NCBI RefSeq assembly: GCF_024679095.1 | Contig: NC_066513.1 | Span: forward strand, 11,140,605 to 11,204,604 | From: Eriocheir sinensis | Taxonomy: Eukaryota > Arthropoda > Malacostraca > Decapoda > Varunidae | Length of the DNA stretch: 64,000 bases | Reading direction: 5' to 3' | Part shown: positions 10,851-25,283 of the stretch, piece by piece | Numbering within the stretch: position 1 is the first letter of the stretch | How the letters are laid out: each line of letters begins with the position of its first letter | Translations under genes and position numbers: made by a program | The notes under the pieces: model-generated | What the model saw: only the letters and a program-made list of their open reading frames with translations | Told to the model about the DNA's origin: nothing | Database searches by the model: none

Positions 10851-11770
10851 TGCCTAACAAAGCTACTCTTGAGTTGTGTTAATTATAACCTTCTTTTCAT
10901 TATTTTTAAGGTCACTCTCTTGTTCGTTATAGCCTTCTTTTTCTTATATTTATGTGAGGCGGTTACTCCCTTGTTCGTTATAGCCTTCATCTTATTAAAT
11001 TAAAAGTTACTCCCTGTTTTGTTCTTCGCTCATTTTCCGTTTTTTCCACTGCAAGTGTGCATATTTATTTATTTATTTATTTATTTATTATTCATTTATT
11101 TATTTAATGTTATTTGTTGTAGTTAACTGAGCGGGGTACGTACCCTGGCCTCCTCTTCCTCTGATTCTCCTACTTCACACATTTCTCTTAGTACTTCACA
11201 CTTTTGTCCATATGCTTCATTTTTTTCTCATACTTCAGTTTTTATCCATGCCTCATACTTTTCCTAGTATTTCACTTTTTTTTCTACATCATGCTCTACA
11301 CTTCCTACCTGGGGGATCGCGGGTTAGGCCTTTATAAAGTCACCCTATGGCTGCCCGCCGCGGCACAGGCGGGCCCGTGTTCCCCTCCATCCTAGGGTAA
11401 CAATCCTAAAACAAACAAACCTGGGAGGCGGGACACAGCCGCTGCCCGACACCTGACACCCTCTCACTGTTGAGTAGCTCGCGGCGCGGGTAGAAAGAGA
11501 CTGCCCATCCCTCTCCACTCCGCCCGGAGAAGGAACTCATGAATATTATTCTCGGTTGTGAGTCGCGTGTGCCACCCATTGCACTACAGAGCACCAGTTG
11601 TTGGCCTGAGTATCCACCGCCATATAATCTAAAGTCCACATTCTCCGGAAGAACCAATAATTATATGAATAAATAGTCACTATTATTTCTACCACTTAAA
11701 ACGAACAAAGATTAGTAAAATAAGAGGCGTTTTCTCGTCAGAGTAAATTAAACAAAAGCACTAAGCACAT
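10851..11770. other. Degenerate flank of the left-arm Gypsy element, SINE-like block
   Basis: No gene is supported. 10880-11020 carries two to three imperfect copies of a 'gttataaccttctttt'/'ttgttcgttatagccttc' word. 11062-11106 is (TTTA)n. About 11300-11650 is a GC-rich block whose complement (18356-18710) starts with 'gctctgtagtgcaatgg', which resembles a tRNA A-box. It may be an old tRNA-derived SINE, but no tail or target duplication was found. An 83-codon open frame here (11406-11657, minus) is identical at protein level in the right arm (18356-18607); the identity follows from the recent inverted duplication and is not evidence of a gene. Confidence 0.4.
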
Positions 11771-11771
11771 G

Positions 11772-12045
11772 TCCCCGGGTTCGAATCTTGGCCGCCATAC
11801 ACCTGGGATATTTCAGTCACCGCCGAGTGGCCTAAGACTTCCCACATGCTGCCCTGAAGACCACCTATCAACCCAGACTCTAGATTACCTCTCCAAAGAG
11901 AGGCTCAATGATGAACTCTGGGGGGTAGTATGAGCCAAAATAAGATGGCGCCACTATAAGCACTCGCCTGCGCCACAACGGGCTGGGCCGACCATCAGGC
12001 CCCACCAGTGAAACAAGCCTAACGGCGAAATAGGCCGTGACGTTA
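11772..12045 (+). mobile_element. tRNA-derived SINE, 5'-truncated (left arm, first of a facing pair)
   Basis: Begins near a pol III B-box-like word 'gggttcgaatcttgg' and continues through the SINE body: 'gccgccgagtgg'-type word, 'cacatgctgccctgaagacc', 'aagatggcgccactataa', 'cgcctgcgcc', 'gggctgggccgaccatcagg' and 'ggcgaaataggccgtgacgt'. The same body recurs at 12107, 17640, 18240, 19708, 26879 and 34308, which defines a family in this window. The 3' end runs into an AT-rich linker (12046-12106) that joins it tail to tail with the next SINE. Confidence 0.8.
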
Positions 12046-12106
12046 TTGATTATTTACTTATATATATTTTTCCTCTTGTTATTGCTATTATTATCATTTT
12101 TTTTAC

Positions 12107-12540
12107 ATCACGGCCTATTTCGCCGTTAGGCTTGTTTCACTGGTGGGGCCTGATGGTCGGCCCAGCCCGTTGTGGCGCAGGCGAGTGTTTATAGTGGCGC
12201 CATCTTGTTTTTACTCATACTGCCCCTCGGAGTTCATCATTGAGCCTCTCTCTGGAAAGGTAATCTAGAGTCCGGGTTGATAGGTGGTCTTCAGGGCAGC
12301 ATGTGGGTAGTCTGAGGCCACTCGGCGGTGGCTGAAGTATCCCAGCTGTGTGGCGGCCAAGATTCGAACCCGTGTCCTTCCTGGATCTCCCGGACGCGGT
12401 GCCGGTGTGGTGTCACGAAACATCCCAAGATCGTGAGACATCCCATCCTGAATACATGCATGAATTTCGACACGGTACTTTGTCTTTTGTTGACTGCTTG
12501 TCGGGATCTGTCCCAACCAAGTTTATTTATTCCATTAAAA
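12107..12540 (-). mobile_element. tRNA-derived SINE with 5' head (left arm, second of the pair)
   Basis: Reverse-orientation copy of the same SINE, 3' end at about 12107 ('cacggcctatttcgccg') and B-box-like 'ggttcgaatcttgg' complement near 12355-12370. Upstream of the B-box lies a head that in SINE orientation reads 'ggatgggatgtctcacgatc', the same words found at the left edge of unit copies B and C. Together with 11772-12045 it forms an inverted pair that can fold back. The open frames here are artefacts. Confidence 0.75.
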
Positions 12541-12563
12541 AAGCAAATGATGACGCATGTATA

Positions 12564-14875
12564 GAAAGATCATAAGAACATGAGAACATAAGAACATAGG
12601 GGGATTGCAAGAGGCCGAATGGCCTACACAGGGCAGCTCCAGATTCCCCCCACTACCACCTGTCATCCACGTCCATGTAGCTATCAAATCTACTCTTAAT
12701 ACTAGCTATCGTCCCAGCAATCACTATGTGATTGCTGAGTCTATTCCATTCCCCCCCACCCTATTAATAAACCAATGCCTGTCTATTTCCCTCCTAAATC
12801 TATACTTTTCTAATTTAAATTCATTACTGCGTGTTCCATCCTGCTGGCTAATTCTCAGTACTTTACTTATATCGCCTTTGTTGTAACCCTTGACCCCTTT
12901 GAATACTTATATCAGATCTACCCGCACTCTTCGTCTTTCTAGTGAATGTAAGCTGAGATGTTTCATATCTTGATATGGGAAGTTCCTCAGACCCTGAATC
13001 AACTTGGTCATCCTCCTCTGAACTGATTCTAGCAAGTTGATGTCCATTCTGTAGTGTGGGCACCAAAACTGGACAGCATAATCTAAGTGTGGCCTAATTA
13101 ACGCTAAATAGAGTCTGAGGATGACCTCTGCACTTTTGCTGGTTACCGTCCTGTTAATAAAGCCTAATACCCTGTTAGCCCTATTCCTCGCATTCATACA
13201 TTGCTTCCTTAGTCTTAGGTCAGAATTCACTAACAATCCCAAATCCCTTTCACACTCTGTTCTATCTATCGCTGTGGAGTCTAAACTATACCCGTGTAAT
13301 GGGTTCGTGTTCCAACACTTAGTACGCTACACTTGATGCTGTTAAAATTAATCTGCCATTTCTCTGACCAAGCTGACAGTTTGTTGAGATCCTGCTGCAG
13401 TGCTCTAGCATCCTCCCTTGTTCTAATTGTGCGTCCTATTTTGGTGTCATCCGCAAATATACATATGTCGCTAGTTATCCCATTGTCTATATCATTGATG
13501 TAGATAACGAATAAAAGCGGGCCTAAAACTGAACCTTGAGGAACCCCACTGGTAACATTACCCCATTCGGATTTTTTACCGTTAATGGTAACCCTCTGTT
13601 TCCTGTCGCTCCACGCCCTAATCCAATCATAAACCTTCCCTCCTATTCCGTGAGCCCTGACTTTATTTAACAGTCTCTGGTGAGGTACCTTATCGAAGGC
13701 TTTACTAAAACAAAATAAGCTACATCGTAAATCTCATCATTGTCAGCCGCCTCGTATACTTTATTGTAAAAGGATAAAAGATTAGTAAGGCACGACTTTC
13801 CTTTAATAAACCCATGCTTGAATTAAATTATGTTTGTCAATATGGTCCCTAATACTATCTGCTATTATTGACTGAAGCATTTTACCTATAACTAACGACA
13901 AACTAATCGGCCTATAGTTTTGCATAGAAGATTTATCTCCTTTCTTAAATATTGGAATAACGTATGCCTGCCTCCATGAAACAGGCACCACTCCTGTGTC
14001 CAGCGACTTCCTAAAAACTTCTGTTAGCTGCCCACTGATTTAAGATTCACATTATTTTAATACCCTGGGGAAAATTTCATCTGGCTCTGGCGCCTTAGTA
14101 ACTTTGAGTCTATCTGTCTGTCTAATCACGACCTCCCTACTTACGTTGATGTTGGTTAATCTTTCTACCTCTTCTCCCCTGTAAATTTGTTCTCCTTGAG
14201 GTATATCGTCTAATCTTTCTTTGGTATATACAATTAAGAAATATCTGTTTAACGCCTCACTCATTTCCTCATCTGTATCTATCAGTGATTCTCCTGATTT
14301 AACGGCCCTATCTTATCCCTAACCTTGGTCTTATAAAGTTGAAAGAAACCCTTTGGATTGGTCTTTGCTTCCCTGCCAATTATAATCTCATAATTATATT
14401 TTGCTATACGCGTAGTTTTCTTTACTCTTCTGGCTAAATCGTTGTAACTCTCCCTTAGGTGAGTTTCTCCACTCTTGATTCTAACATATAATCCTCTTTT
14501 CCTTCATATTGCAGTTTTAAGCTTGTCTGTCATCCATCGCGGGAATTACCTGTTGACCTGACTTCCCTGTGAGGTAAAAACTTTTGCTGACCTAGTTTAA
14601 TCTCCTGAGCAAACTATTATACTCACCTCCAAGCTACTGACCTGACTAGTGGCCTCACCAGAGATTAACGCATCTCCCTGCTCTCGGTCCTGACCTACTT
14701 CTGATCCTACTCCCTAATCCTTTGCAGCAGTTTTCTTAACCCTCGTAGTCCGCCTTCCTGAAGCCAGGTATTAATGTGTTGCTCCTCCCATTTAATATTA
14801 AATCTAATTTCCTTATGATCACTGTTATCTAATGAATCCCCAACCTCTATGTTGCTTCTAGCATTTAGGTTCAGC
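12564..14875 (-). pseudogene. LINE-Q copy 1: CR1-like ORF2, EEP end to 3' tail, degenerate
   Basis: Right to left: the end of an endonuclease domain with 'LDNSDHKEIRF' (SDH catalytic words, about 14830), a linker, RT with 'VIPIFKKGDKSSMQNYRPIS' (about 13990-13900), 'GVPQGSVLGPLLF' (about 13560-13520), 'FADDTKIGRTIRT' (catalytic Asp pair, about 13470-13430) and the C-terminal domain with 'RPHLDYAVQFWCP' and 'LESVQRRMTK' (13242-12907). Several frameshifts and stops break it. The 3' end carries octamer-like repeats, seen on the plus strand as 'cataagaacatgagaacata' (from 12571), a feature of CR1-type LINEs that end in short tandem repeats rather than poly(A). It forms the left part of the spacer between the inverted-repeat arms. 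The 5' end joins LINE-P at 14871-14875 within a shared 'cagctcg' word. Confidence 0.85.
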
Positions 14876-17448
14876 TCGATGGGACGACCTGAGGATGTAC
14901 TTTTCCGATTTCCCGTGGAATGACTACTGCCTCCAGGATAGAGAGACCCCTCTGTGTGTTCCCAGCGCATTACAAAGGTGATTGTTTCTGGAATGGAGGC
15001 ATACGTTCCACGTACTTTCTCTACTCCTCATTCTAAAAAGCCTTGGTTTAATTATGCTTGTTCTCGTGCCGTCAAAGATAGAGAGGCAGCTCACAAAAGG
15101 TACCAGAACCTTCACACTTCTGCTAACCATGATTTTAATATTTCAGCCTGGAATCGTGCCAAATATATTCTTCGACTTACCAAAACATCTTTCATAAATA
15201 GAAAATGTCAAAACCTAGTTCTTTTATAATTCTTCCCGTGACTTCTGGCACCTAGCCAAAAATATCTCCTCCAATTTCACTTCTTCATCTTTCCCTCCTC
15301 TCCTTAACCCTGACGGCAGCACCACCGTCTCATCTATCTCTAAGGCTGAACTCTTCTCTCAAACTTTCTGTAAAAACTCCACTCTATACGATTCTGGGCA
15401 TATTCCTCCTACTCATCCCCCATCTGACTCCTTTATGCCTGTTATTAAGATTCTTAAGAATGATGTTTTCTATGCCCTCTCTGGCCTCAACTCTCAGAAG
15501 GCTTATGGACCTGATGGAATGCCTCCTATTGTACTTAAAAACTGTGCCTCCGTGCTGACACCCTGCCTGGTCAAACTCTTTCGTCTCTGCCTGTCAACAT
15601 CTACCTTTCCTTCCTGCTGGAAGTATGCCTTCATACAGCCTGTACCTTAGAAGGGTGACCGTTCCAATCCCTCAAACTACCGCCCTATAGCTTTACTTTC
15701 CTGCCTATCTAAAGCTTTTTAATCAATCCTTAACCGGAAGATTCAAAAGCACCTATCCACTTCTGACCTTCTATTTGATCGCCAGTATGGGTTCTGCAAG
15801 GGGCGTTCTATTGGCGATCTTTTTGCTCTCTTAAATTACTCTTGGTCATCCTCTCTTAGCCGTTTCGGTGAAACTTTCTCAGTTGCGCTAGACATATCGA
15901 AAACTTTCGATAGAGTCTGGCACAAGTCTTTGCTTTCTAAACTGGCCTCTTTCGGATTCTATCCCTCTTTCTGTTCCTTTATCTCCAGTTCCCTTTCCGG
16001 CCATTTTATCTCTGTTGTGGTAAACGGTCACTGTTCTTCCCCTAAACCTATAAACAGTGGTGTTCCACAGGGCTCTGTTCTATCACCCACTCTCTTCCTG
16101 TTATTCATCAACGATCTTCTTTCCATAATAAACTATCCTATCCACTCATACGTTGATGACTCCACTCTGCACTATTCAACTTCTTTCAACAGAAGACTCT
16201 CTCAACAGGAATTACAAGACTCATAAGAACATAAGAACATAAGAACGCAGGAGTCTGCAAGAGGCCGGTAGGCCTGTACGAGGCAGCTCCTTTGACCCTA
16301 AGCTCCCGTGTATCTAACCCCACCTAATATCGCTGTCCATGAATTTATCTAGTCTATTTTTGAATGTGACAATTGTATTGGCACTCACCACATGACTGCT
16401 AAGCCTATTCCACTCATCCACCACCCTATTAGTAAACCAATTTTTGCCTATGTCCCTGTTGAATCTGAATTTATCCAGTTTAAACCCGTTACTTCGTGTC
16501 CTACCCGGTTCTCTTACCAACAAAACCTTATGAATGTCTACCTTATTAAAGCCCTTCATCCATTTATAAACCTCGATCATGTCTCCACGCACCCTTCGCC
16601 TTTCTAGAGAATGCAAGTTTAACTGTTTGAGTCTTTCCTCGTATGGCAAGTTTCTCAACCCCTGAATCATCTTAGTCATCCTCCTCTGCACCGATTCTAA
16701 CATTTTGATATCCATTCTATAGTAGGGTGACCAGAACTGAACCGCATAGTCAAGATGAGGTCTAACTAATGCTAAATATAGTTTGAGGAAGACTTCGGGG
16801 CTTCTGTTGCTTACGCTCCTTGAAATAAATCCCAGTACCCTATTAGCTCGATTTCTAGCTTGAATGCATTGTGCCCTTGGACGGAGATCAGAGCTCACTA
16901 AGACTGGAGGTTGCAGAACGCTTAACCTCTGACCTTGCTATCATTTCCGATTGGGGTACATAGAACCTTGTGTCCTTCAATGCCTCAAAAACCCAGTTTC
17001 TCCACCTATCAACTTGACACAATCTTCCAAACACCTATCCCTTATTCTTCGACAACACCCAGCTGTCACCTTCTTCAACACTAAATATCCTCGGTCTATC
17101 CTTAACTCAAAATCTCAACTGGAAACTTCATATTTCCTCTCTTACTAAATCAGCTTCCTCGAGGTTGGGGGTTCTGTATCGTTTCCACCGGTTCTTCTCC
17201 CCCGCACAGATGCTGTCCATATAGAGGGGCCTTGTCCGCCCTCGTATGGAGTATGCATCTCACGTGTGGGGGGCCTCCACTCACACAGCTCTCTTGGATA
17301 GAGTGGAGGCTAAGGTTCTTCGTCTCATCAGCTCTCCTCCTCTTACTGACTGCCTTGTACCTCTTAAATTCCGCCGCCATGTTGATTCTCTTTCTATCTT
17401 CTATCGACATTTTCATGCTTACTGCTCTTCTGAACTTGCTCTTGCTCT
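14871..17448 (+). pseudogene. LINE-P copy 2, interrupted by LINE-Q
   Basis: Starts inside the linker after the endonuclease ('[14 protein letters not shown]'-type region, 14880-14940), continues through 'KPWFNYACSRAVKDREAAHK' (15040-15110), RT fingers with 'NCASVLTPCLVKLFR' (15435-15650), a palm with 'GVPQGSVLSPTLF' and 'YVDDSTLHYS' (15930-16226), then a 670 bp LINE-Q insertion, and resumes with the post-RT region (16897-17448). In-frame stops and frameshifts are frequent. The active site reads Tyr-Val-Asp-Asp rather than the Tyr-Ala-Asp-Asp of copy 1. The 3' end is missing: it breaks off at 17448 exactly where the right inverted-repeat arm begins. Confidence 0.85.
16224..16896 (-). mobile_element. 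LINE-Q 3' fragment inserted in LINE-P
   Basis: The minus strand encodes 194 uninterrupted residues (16898-16314) of the CR1-like C-terminal region, with 'RPHLDYAVQFWSPYYRMDIK', 'LESVQRRMTKMIQGLRNLPY' and 'TNRVVDEWNRLSSHVVSANT'. The 3' end on the plus strand begins with 'ataagaacataagaacataa', a repeated octamer tail. The word 'aagact' is present on both sides (about 16215-16220 and 16897-16905), consistent with a short target duplication, and LINE-P copies elsewhere read across the site. This fragment is cleaner than the spacer LINE-Q copy, so it is probably younger. Confidence 0.85.
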
Positions 17449-17489
17449 TATACATGCATCATCATTTGCTTTTATAATGGAATAAATAA

Positions 17490-17905
17490 ACTTGGTTGGG
17501 ACAGATCCCGACAAGCAGTCAACAAAAGACACGGTACCGTGTCGAAATTCATGCATGTATTCAGGATGGGATGTCTCACGATCTTGGGATGTTTCGTGAC
17601 ACCACACCGGCACCGCGTCCGGGAGATCCAGGAAGGACACGGGTTCGAATCTTGGCCGCCAAACAGCTGGGATATTTCAGCCACCGCCGAGTGGCCTCAG
17701 ACTACCCACATGCTGCCCTGAAGACCACCTATCAACCCGGACTCTAGATTACCTCTCCAGAGAGGCTCAATGATGAACTCCGAGGGGCAGTATGAGTAAA
17801 AACAAGATGGCGCCACTATAAACACTCGCCTGCGCCACAACGGGCTGGGCCGACCATCAGGCCCCACCAGTGAAACAAGCCTAAGGGCGAAATAGGCCGT
17901 GATGT
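17490..17905 (+). mobile_element. tRNA-derived SINE (right-arm partner of 12107-12540)
   Basis: Same sequence as the minus-strand SINE of the left arm, in plus orientation. It carries the head words 'ggatgggatgtctcacgatc' (17565-17584), a B-box-like 'gggttcgaatcttgg' (17640) and the conserved body to 'aataggccgtgatgt'. An AT-rich 60 bp linker follows. Confidence 0.75.
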
Positions 17906-17964
17906 AAAAAAATAATGATAATAATAGCAATAACAAGAGGAAAAATATAAATAAGTAAATAATC

Positions 17965-18238
17965 AATAACGTCACGGCCTATTTCGCCGTTAGGCTTGTT
18001 TCACTGGTGGGGCCTGATGGTCGGCCCAGTCCGTCGTGGCGCAGGCGAGTGTTTATAGTGGCGCCATCTTGTTTTGGCTCATACTACCCCCCAGAGTTCA
18101 TCATTGAGCCTCTCTTTGGAGAGGTAATCTAGAGTCTGGGTTGATAGGTGGTCTTCAGAGCAGCATGTGGGAAGTCTTAGGCCACTCGGCGGTGACTGAA
18201 ATATCCCAGGTGTGTGGCGGCCAAGATTCGAACCCGGA
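17965..18238 (-). mobile_element. tRNA-derived SINE, 5'-truncated (right-arm partner of 11772-12045)
   Basis: Minus-strand SINE body from 'cacggcctatttcgccg' to the complement of the B-box-like word at about 18225-18238. It faces the preceding SINE across an AT-rich linker, reproducing the facing pair of the left arm. Confidence 0.75.
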
Positions 18239-19150
18239 GACATGTGCTTAGTACTTTTGTTTAATTTACTCTGACGAGAAAACGCCTCTTATTTTTACTA
18301 ATCTTTGTTCGTTTTAAGTGGCAGAAATAATAGTGACTATTTAATTATATAATTATTGGTTCTTCCGGAGAATGTGGACTTTAGATTATATGGCGGTGGA
18401 TACTCAGGCCAACAACTGGTGCTCTGTAGTGCAATGGGTGGCACACGCGACTCACAACCGAGAATAATATTCATGAGTTCCTTCTCCGGGCGGAGTGGAG
18501 AGGGATGGGCAGTCTCTTTCTACCCGCGCCGCGAGCTACTCAACAGTGAGAGGGTGTCAGGTGTCGGGCAGCGGCTGTGTCCCGCCTCCCAGGTTTGTTT
18601 GTTTTAGGATTGTTACCCTAGGATGGAGGGGAACACGGGCCCGCCTGTGCCGCGGCGGGCAGCCATAGCGTGACTTTATAAAGGCCTAACCCGCGATCCC
18701 CAGGTAGGAAGTGTAGAGCATGATGTAGAAAAAAAAAGTGAAATACTAGGAAAAGTATGAGGCATGGATAAAAACTGAAGTATGAGAAAAAAATGAAGCA
18801 TATGGACAAAAGTGTGAAGTACTAAGAGAAATGTGTGAAGTAGGAGAATCAGAGGAAGAGGAGGCCAGGGTACGTACCCCGCTCAGTTAACTACAACAAA
18901 TAACATTAAATAAATAAATGAATAATAAATAAATAAATAAATAAATATGCACACTTGCAGTGGAAAAAACGGAAAATGAGCGAAGAACAAAACAGGGAGT
19001 AACTTTTAATTTAATAAGATGAAGGCTATAACGAACAAGGGAGTAACCGCCTCACATAAATATAAGAAAAAGAAGGCTATAACGAACAAGGGAGTGACCT
19101 TAAAAATAATGAAAAGAAGGTTATAATTAACACAACTCAAGAGTAGCTTT
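18239..19150. other. Degenerate flank of the right-arm Gypsy element
   Basis: Counterpart of 10851-11770 with the same tRNA-like block (18410-18710), (TAAA)n at 18908-18950 and two copies of 'gaaggctataacgaacaagg' (19021 and 19072 regions). No gag-type frame with zinc knuckle could be found, so if this was the Gypsy 5' region it is unrecognisable. Confidence 0.4.
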
Positions 19151-19169
19151 GTTAGGCAGATCGCACTAC

Positions 19170-21345
19170 TCATCATAATACATATGCAAAAGTGGCAACA
19201 CTCCTAGAAACAGGAGCGTGTGTGAGTTTTTAACGGATGAATTTATTAAAGAATTAGGGCTTGCAGTAAATGAATGTGAAGCGAAACCCGTGAATATTGT
19301 CTCTGTGCAAAGATACCATATTGAAAATGACGGTAAAAGACAAGTTAATATGGAAGGAAAAAATAGTTTCCAAGACTTATTGATAACACGCGATGTAGAT
19401 TCGCCAACTCCTATTGTGTTGAGTACTGATTTTTCATGCAACACGAGATTATTTTGAAAACATTGCAACTAATTGAGGAACAAAGGGAACGAAGCTGAAA
19501 ACTGATAATAGAAGGGGAAACCATAACAATACAACCCATTATGCCAGGAAAAATATGTCTTATATCTAGAGGTGAAGGATCTTAGCTAAATGTAGATGGA
19601 AATAAAGAATGTCTCACTGAAAATAAGGCCGTACGTTACCAAGCAGCTGAACCTTTGCAACTGCATGCATCTGTTGCAGGTTACATAACGCTAGTGACGC
19701 AACTACAGGCGGTGGACGAACGGATAGCGAGACGGCTCCACGTTCAGGAGGACGCGAGTTCAATCCCCGACCGGTGCCACCAAGCTGGGATTTTTCAGCC
19801 GCCGCCGAGTGGCTTAAAACTACCCACATGCTGTCCAGAGGGCCACCTATCAACCCGGACTCTAGATTCTAGGATTAAAGATGAGCTCCGGGAGGGCAGC
19901 ATGAGCCAATGCAAGATGGCGCCACTATAAACACTCTCCTGCGCCAGAACGGCTGGGCTGACCATCAGGCCCCACTGGAAGAAGCCTACCGGCGCAATAG
20001 GCCATGACGTAAAAAAAATATAAATAAATAAAAAAAGGAAAAAAAAAAAAGCTTTATTTGAGCCTTGTGTTGGTACTCCTCAGGCTAGAGTCTTGTGCTC
20101 AGGGATAGTTGTTGACCCCTTCACCTGACAATCAAAGATCTTATGTCACTGTGCCGTATTTGCATGTTGAAAGTGACAGTATAGAGATAGATGATAGTAG
20201 TACAACGTTAGGATTTGTGAAGCCTCTCACTAATGAGCAATACGGTGATCTGCCACAAGTATCTAGTGTACAGACCGCTGACACAGTTAAGATAGACTTG
20301 AAGCCCGCAGAGCTTGAAGCAAGGAAGAAAAGCCTCTATCAAATTGCTGACGCTAAATTCCCAAGTGAAGAGAGAGAAAATCAGGTCTTAAAGCCCTTAA
20401 TAGATAAACATATAACAGTGTTTTCCACAGAACAAGGCTGCTACCGGATTAACAGTAACGCCCTATTTTCTAAGCATCATCTAGCAAAACACACAAGAAG
20501 TAATGTACAGGCGTCCATATAGCATTCCTATCAGTTATCATGACAGAGTAAATGAACAACTTATATCGCTCCAGCAACAGGGTGTAATTCACCTTTCGCG
20601 ATCACCCTATAATGCCCCACTTATCCCAGTGCCCGAAAAAGATGGAGGACTACGACTTTGTCTGGACTTCCGGGCACTTAATAAGACACTACGGGATGAC
20701 CGGTACCCACTCCCTAATATAACTGCCATACTCAATCAATTGGGAGATAGTAAGCGTTTTTCATGCCTAGACTTGAAACAGGGTTAGCATCAAATTCCCC
20801 TAGATGAAATTAGCAAAGAGAAGACGGCATTTTCTTCTCCAGCAGGACATTGGGAATTTACTTCCCTCCCCTTTGGCCTTAAAACAGCCCCGTCCTGCTT
20901 CCAGAAAATAATAAACACTGTCCTTACAGGACTATTAGGTAACAAGGTTCAGGTGTACCTTGATGACATAATTATCCTGGGCGATACATTTTCTAATCAC
21001 GTAGATAACTTAGAACAAATTCTGGAACGCTTAGAGGAAGCCAAACTGATTATTAAGATGGAGAAGTGTAACTTTTTTTAAGGACAAAGTAGATTACCTG
21101 GACCATGTCATCAGCTCAGAGAATATAAGACCTCAATCTAGCAAGCTGGAGGCAATACAAAACATCCCGGCCCCCCAAACTGTTCATGATTTACAGTCAT
21201 TTCTTGGATTGACTAATTATTATCGCAAATTTATTGCAAATTATTCACAAATTATTGCTCCTCTTCTAAAGATTAACAAAGGGAAGAAAGGTACACTCAA
21301 GAAGAAAAATAAAACTCCACTCGTATGGACAGATGAAGCAAAAAA
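19170..21345 (+). pseudogene. Ty3/Gypsy pol relic, right arm (protease and RT)
   Basis: The protease lies at about 19175-19457, with 'VATLLETGACVS' (Glu in place of the catalytic Asp) and then a break into the frame starting 19218. A SINE interrupts the next stretch (19708-20050). RT follows: connecting region (20109-20430), 'APLIPVPEKDGGLRLCLDFR' (20600-20680), an in-frame stop after 'CLDLKQG' (20788), then 'LPFGLKTAPSCFQKI' (20869-20913) and the catalytic 'VYLDDIIILGD' (about 20952-20985). A frameshift follows at a T-run near 21072-21079. The thumb region 'NYYRKFIANYSQIIAPLL' ends at 21345, where unit B begins. The catalytic Asp pair of RT is present, unlike in the left arm. Stops, frameshift and the protease change make it a relic. 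Confidence 0.88.
19708..20050 (+). mobile_element. Full-length tRNA-derived SINE in Gypsy pol
   Basis: Starts with a tRNA-like head 'ggcggtggacgaacggatag' (A-box-like) and B-box-like 'gcgagttcaatcccc', followed by the family body and a tail of A-rich repeats (20010-20050). The left arm has no SINE at the same place: its complement runs 'ctacaggcaactgaaacttt' (about 10310-10291), so the insertion is younger than the inverted duplication. The junction on the 3' side has lost or altered a few bases, so the target duplication is unclear. Confidence 0.85.
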
Positions 21346-21436
21346 TTCCGCGATGCTTAGTTAAGGATGAGATGTCTCACGATACCGGATGGCAGATGAC
21401 ACCACACCGGCACGCTAATCACTCAGCCACCCCCTC

Positions 21437-21503
<67 letters not shown>

Positions 21504-21556
21504 GTTGTTGTTATAGTTATCATTATTATGATTATTTTATTATTATTATTACTATA

Positions 21557-21655
<99 letters not shown>

Positions 21656-21888
21656 TAGTAGTAGTAGTAGTAGTAGTAGTAGTAGCAATAGTAGTGGTAG
21701 TAATTGTTTTTGTTCATCTTTCCTTCTGTTCTTATTCTTTTTGTTGATGAAATAGTTGTCATTTAATTATATTGATGTTATTGTTGTTGTCGTTTTCAAT
21801 ACTCAACTTTGGCTTCCTCTTCCTTCTTCTTCTTCTTTTTCTTCTTCTTCTTATTATTATTATTATTATTATTATTCTTTTCTTCTTC

Positions 21889-21920
<32 letters not shown>

Positions 21921-22078
21921 CTTCTTCTTCTTCTTCTTTTCCCTCTTCTTCTTCTTCATTTTCTTCTCTCTCTTCTTCTTCTTTCTCTTGTTGCTTTGTT
22001 ACTGTAATATTCTTTGTATCTTTACTCTTCTAATTTTTGTTGCTGGTGGTGCTGCTGCTGTTTTAATTTATTAGTTTT

Positions 22079-22129
<51 letters not shown>

Positions 22130-22772
22130 ATTGTTGTTGTCGTCGTTGTTGTTATTGTTGTTGATGATGATGATAGTGGTTGTAATGGTTAAGGTAGTGG
22201 TGGTGTTGATGTTGGTATATCAACACTGTGGTATAGCACTTAACGTGCAGAAGCAGTATATAGTAATGTGGTAAATGGTTTGTGGTGGATGGAAACAGTG
22301 TTTATTACGGTCATTACTTTTATCCTCTCAGACATGGTGGCGTGAATGGCAGTGGTGTTGTTGTTGTTGGTGGCGGTTGTCCAAAAACTGTGGAGCCGTA
22401 TTCTCAAACGTATCGGTGCCTCTGTTTGTTTATTTGAAAAAAAATATCGTTGAAGTTATTGGGATCCCTATGCACTATTTTCTGATGCTAGTGATAGTTT
22501 ATTCGGTATCTGCATCTTGGTCGGAAAAAACAATAAAAAATACACCAGTTTATCTTCTCTGTGGCCTTGGGAAATAGCCGTTATTGAGGCCCGATATGTT
22601 TAAAAATATGAACTGGACAGTTATGTGAAACAAGGGAAGTGGTAGTGGTGGTGGCGGCGGCGGTGGTGGTGGTCATGGTGGTGGTGATGGTGATGGTAGC
22701 GTGCAGCTCTTGAGAACCTTCCAGCTTTAGACACAAATATGTTGGAAAACTTTATAAGTAGGAAAACGTAAT

Positions 22773-25283
<2,511 letters not shown>

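Larger units (their letters stand above)
1355..12563 (+). repeat. Left arm of a large inverted repeat
   Basis: From 1355 to 12563 the sequence is, apart from later insertions and deletions, the reverse complement of 17449-27429. The order outward from the centre is facing SINE pair, tRNA-like/low-complexity block, Ty3/Gypsy protease and RT, triplet arrays, purine/pyrimidine-rich unit. The outer limit is at 'ttcaaaatc' (1355-1363), matched by 'gattttgaa' at 27421-27429; the inner limit is the word 'gcatgtata' ending at 12563, matched by 'tatacatgc' from 17449. Insertions private to this arm are LINE-P (3345-4956), a 313 bp insert (6621-6933) and a PIF/Harbinger element (6963-9441). A 583 bp piece present in the right arm (20837-21419) is missing at the 6486/6487 junction. 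In a hand-compared stretch of about 125 bp I count about five differences, roughly 4%. Confidence 0.9.

Noticed and set aside
11406..11657. 83-residue frame identical in both arms (also 18356-18607)
   Set aside because: The identity reflects the inverted duplication; the segment looks like a tRNA-derived repeat and has no protein motif.
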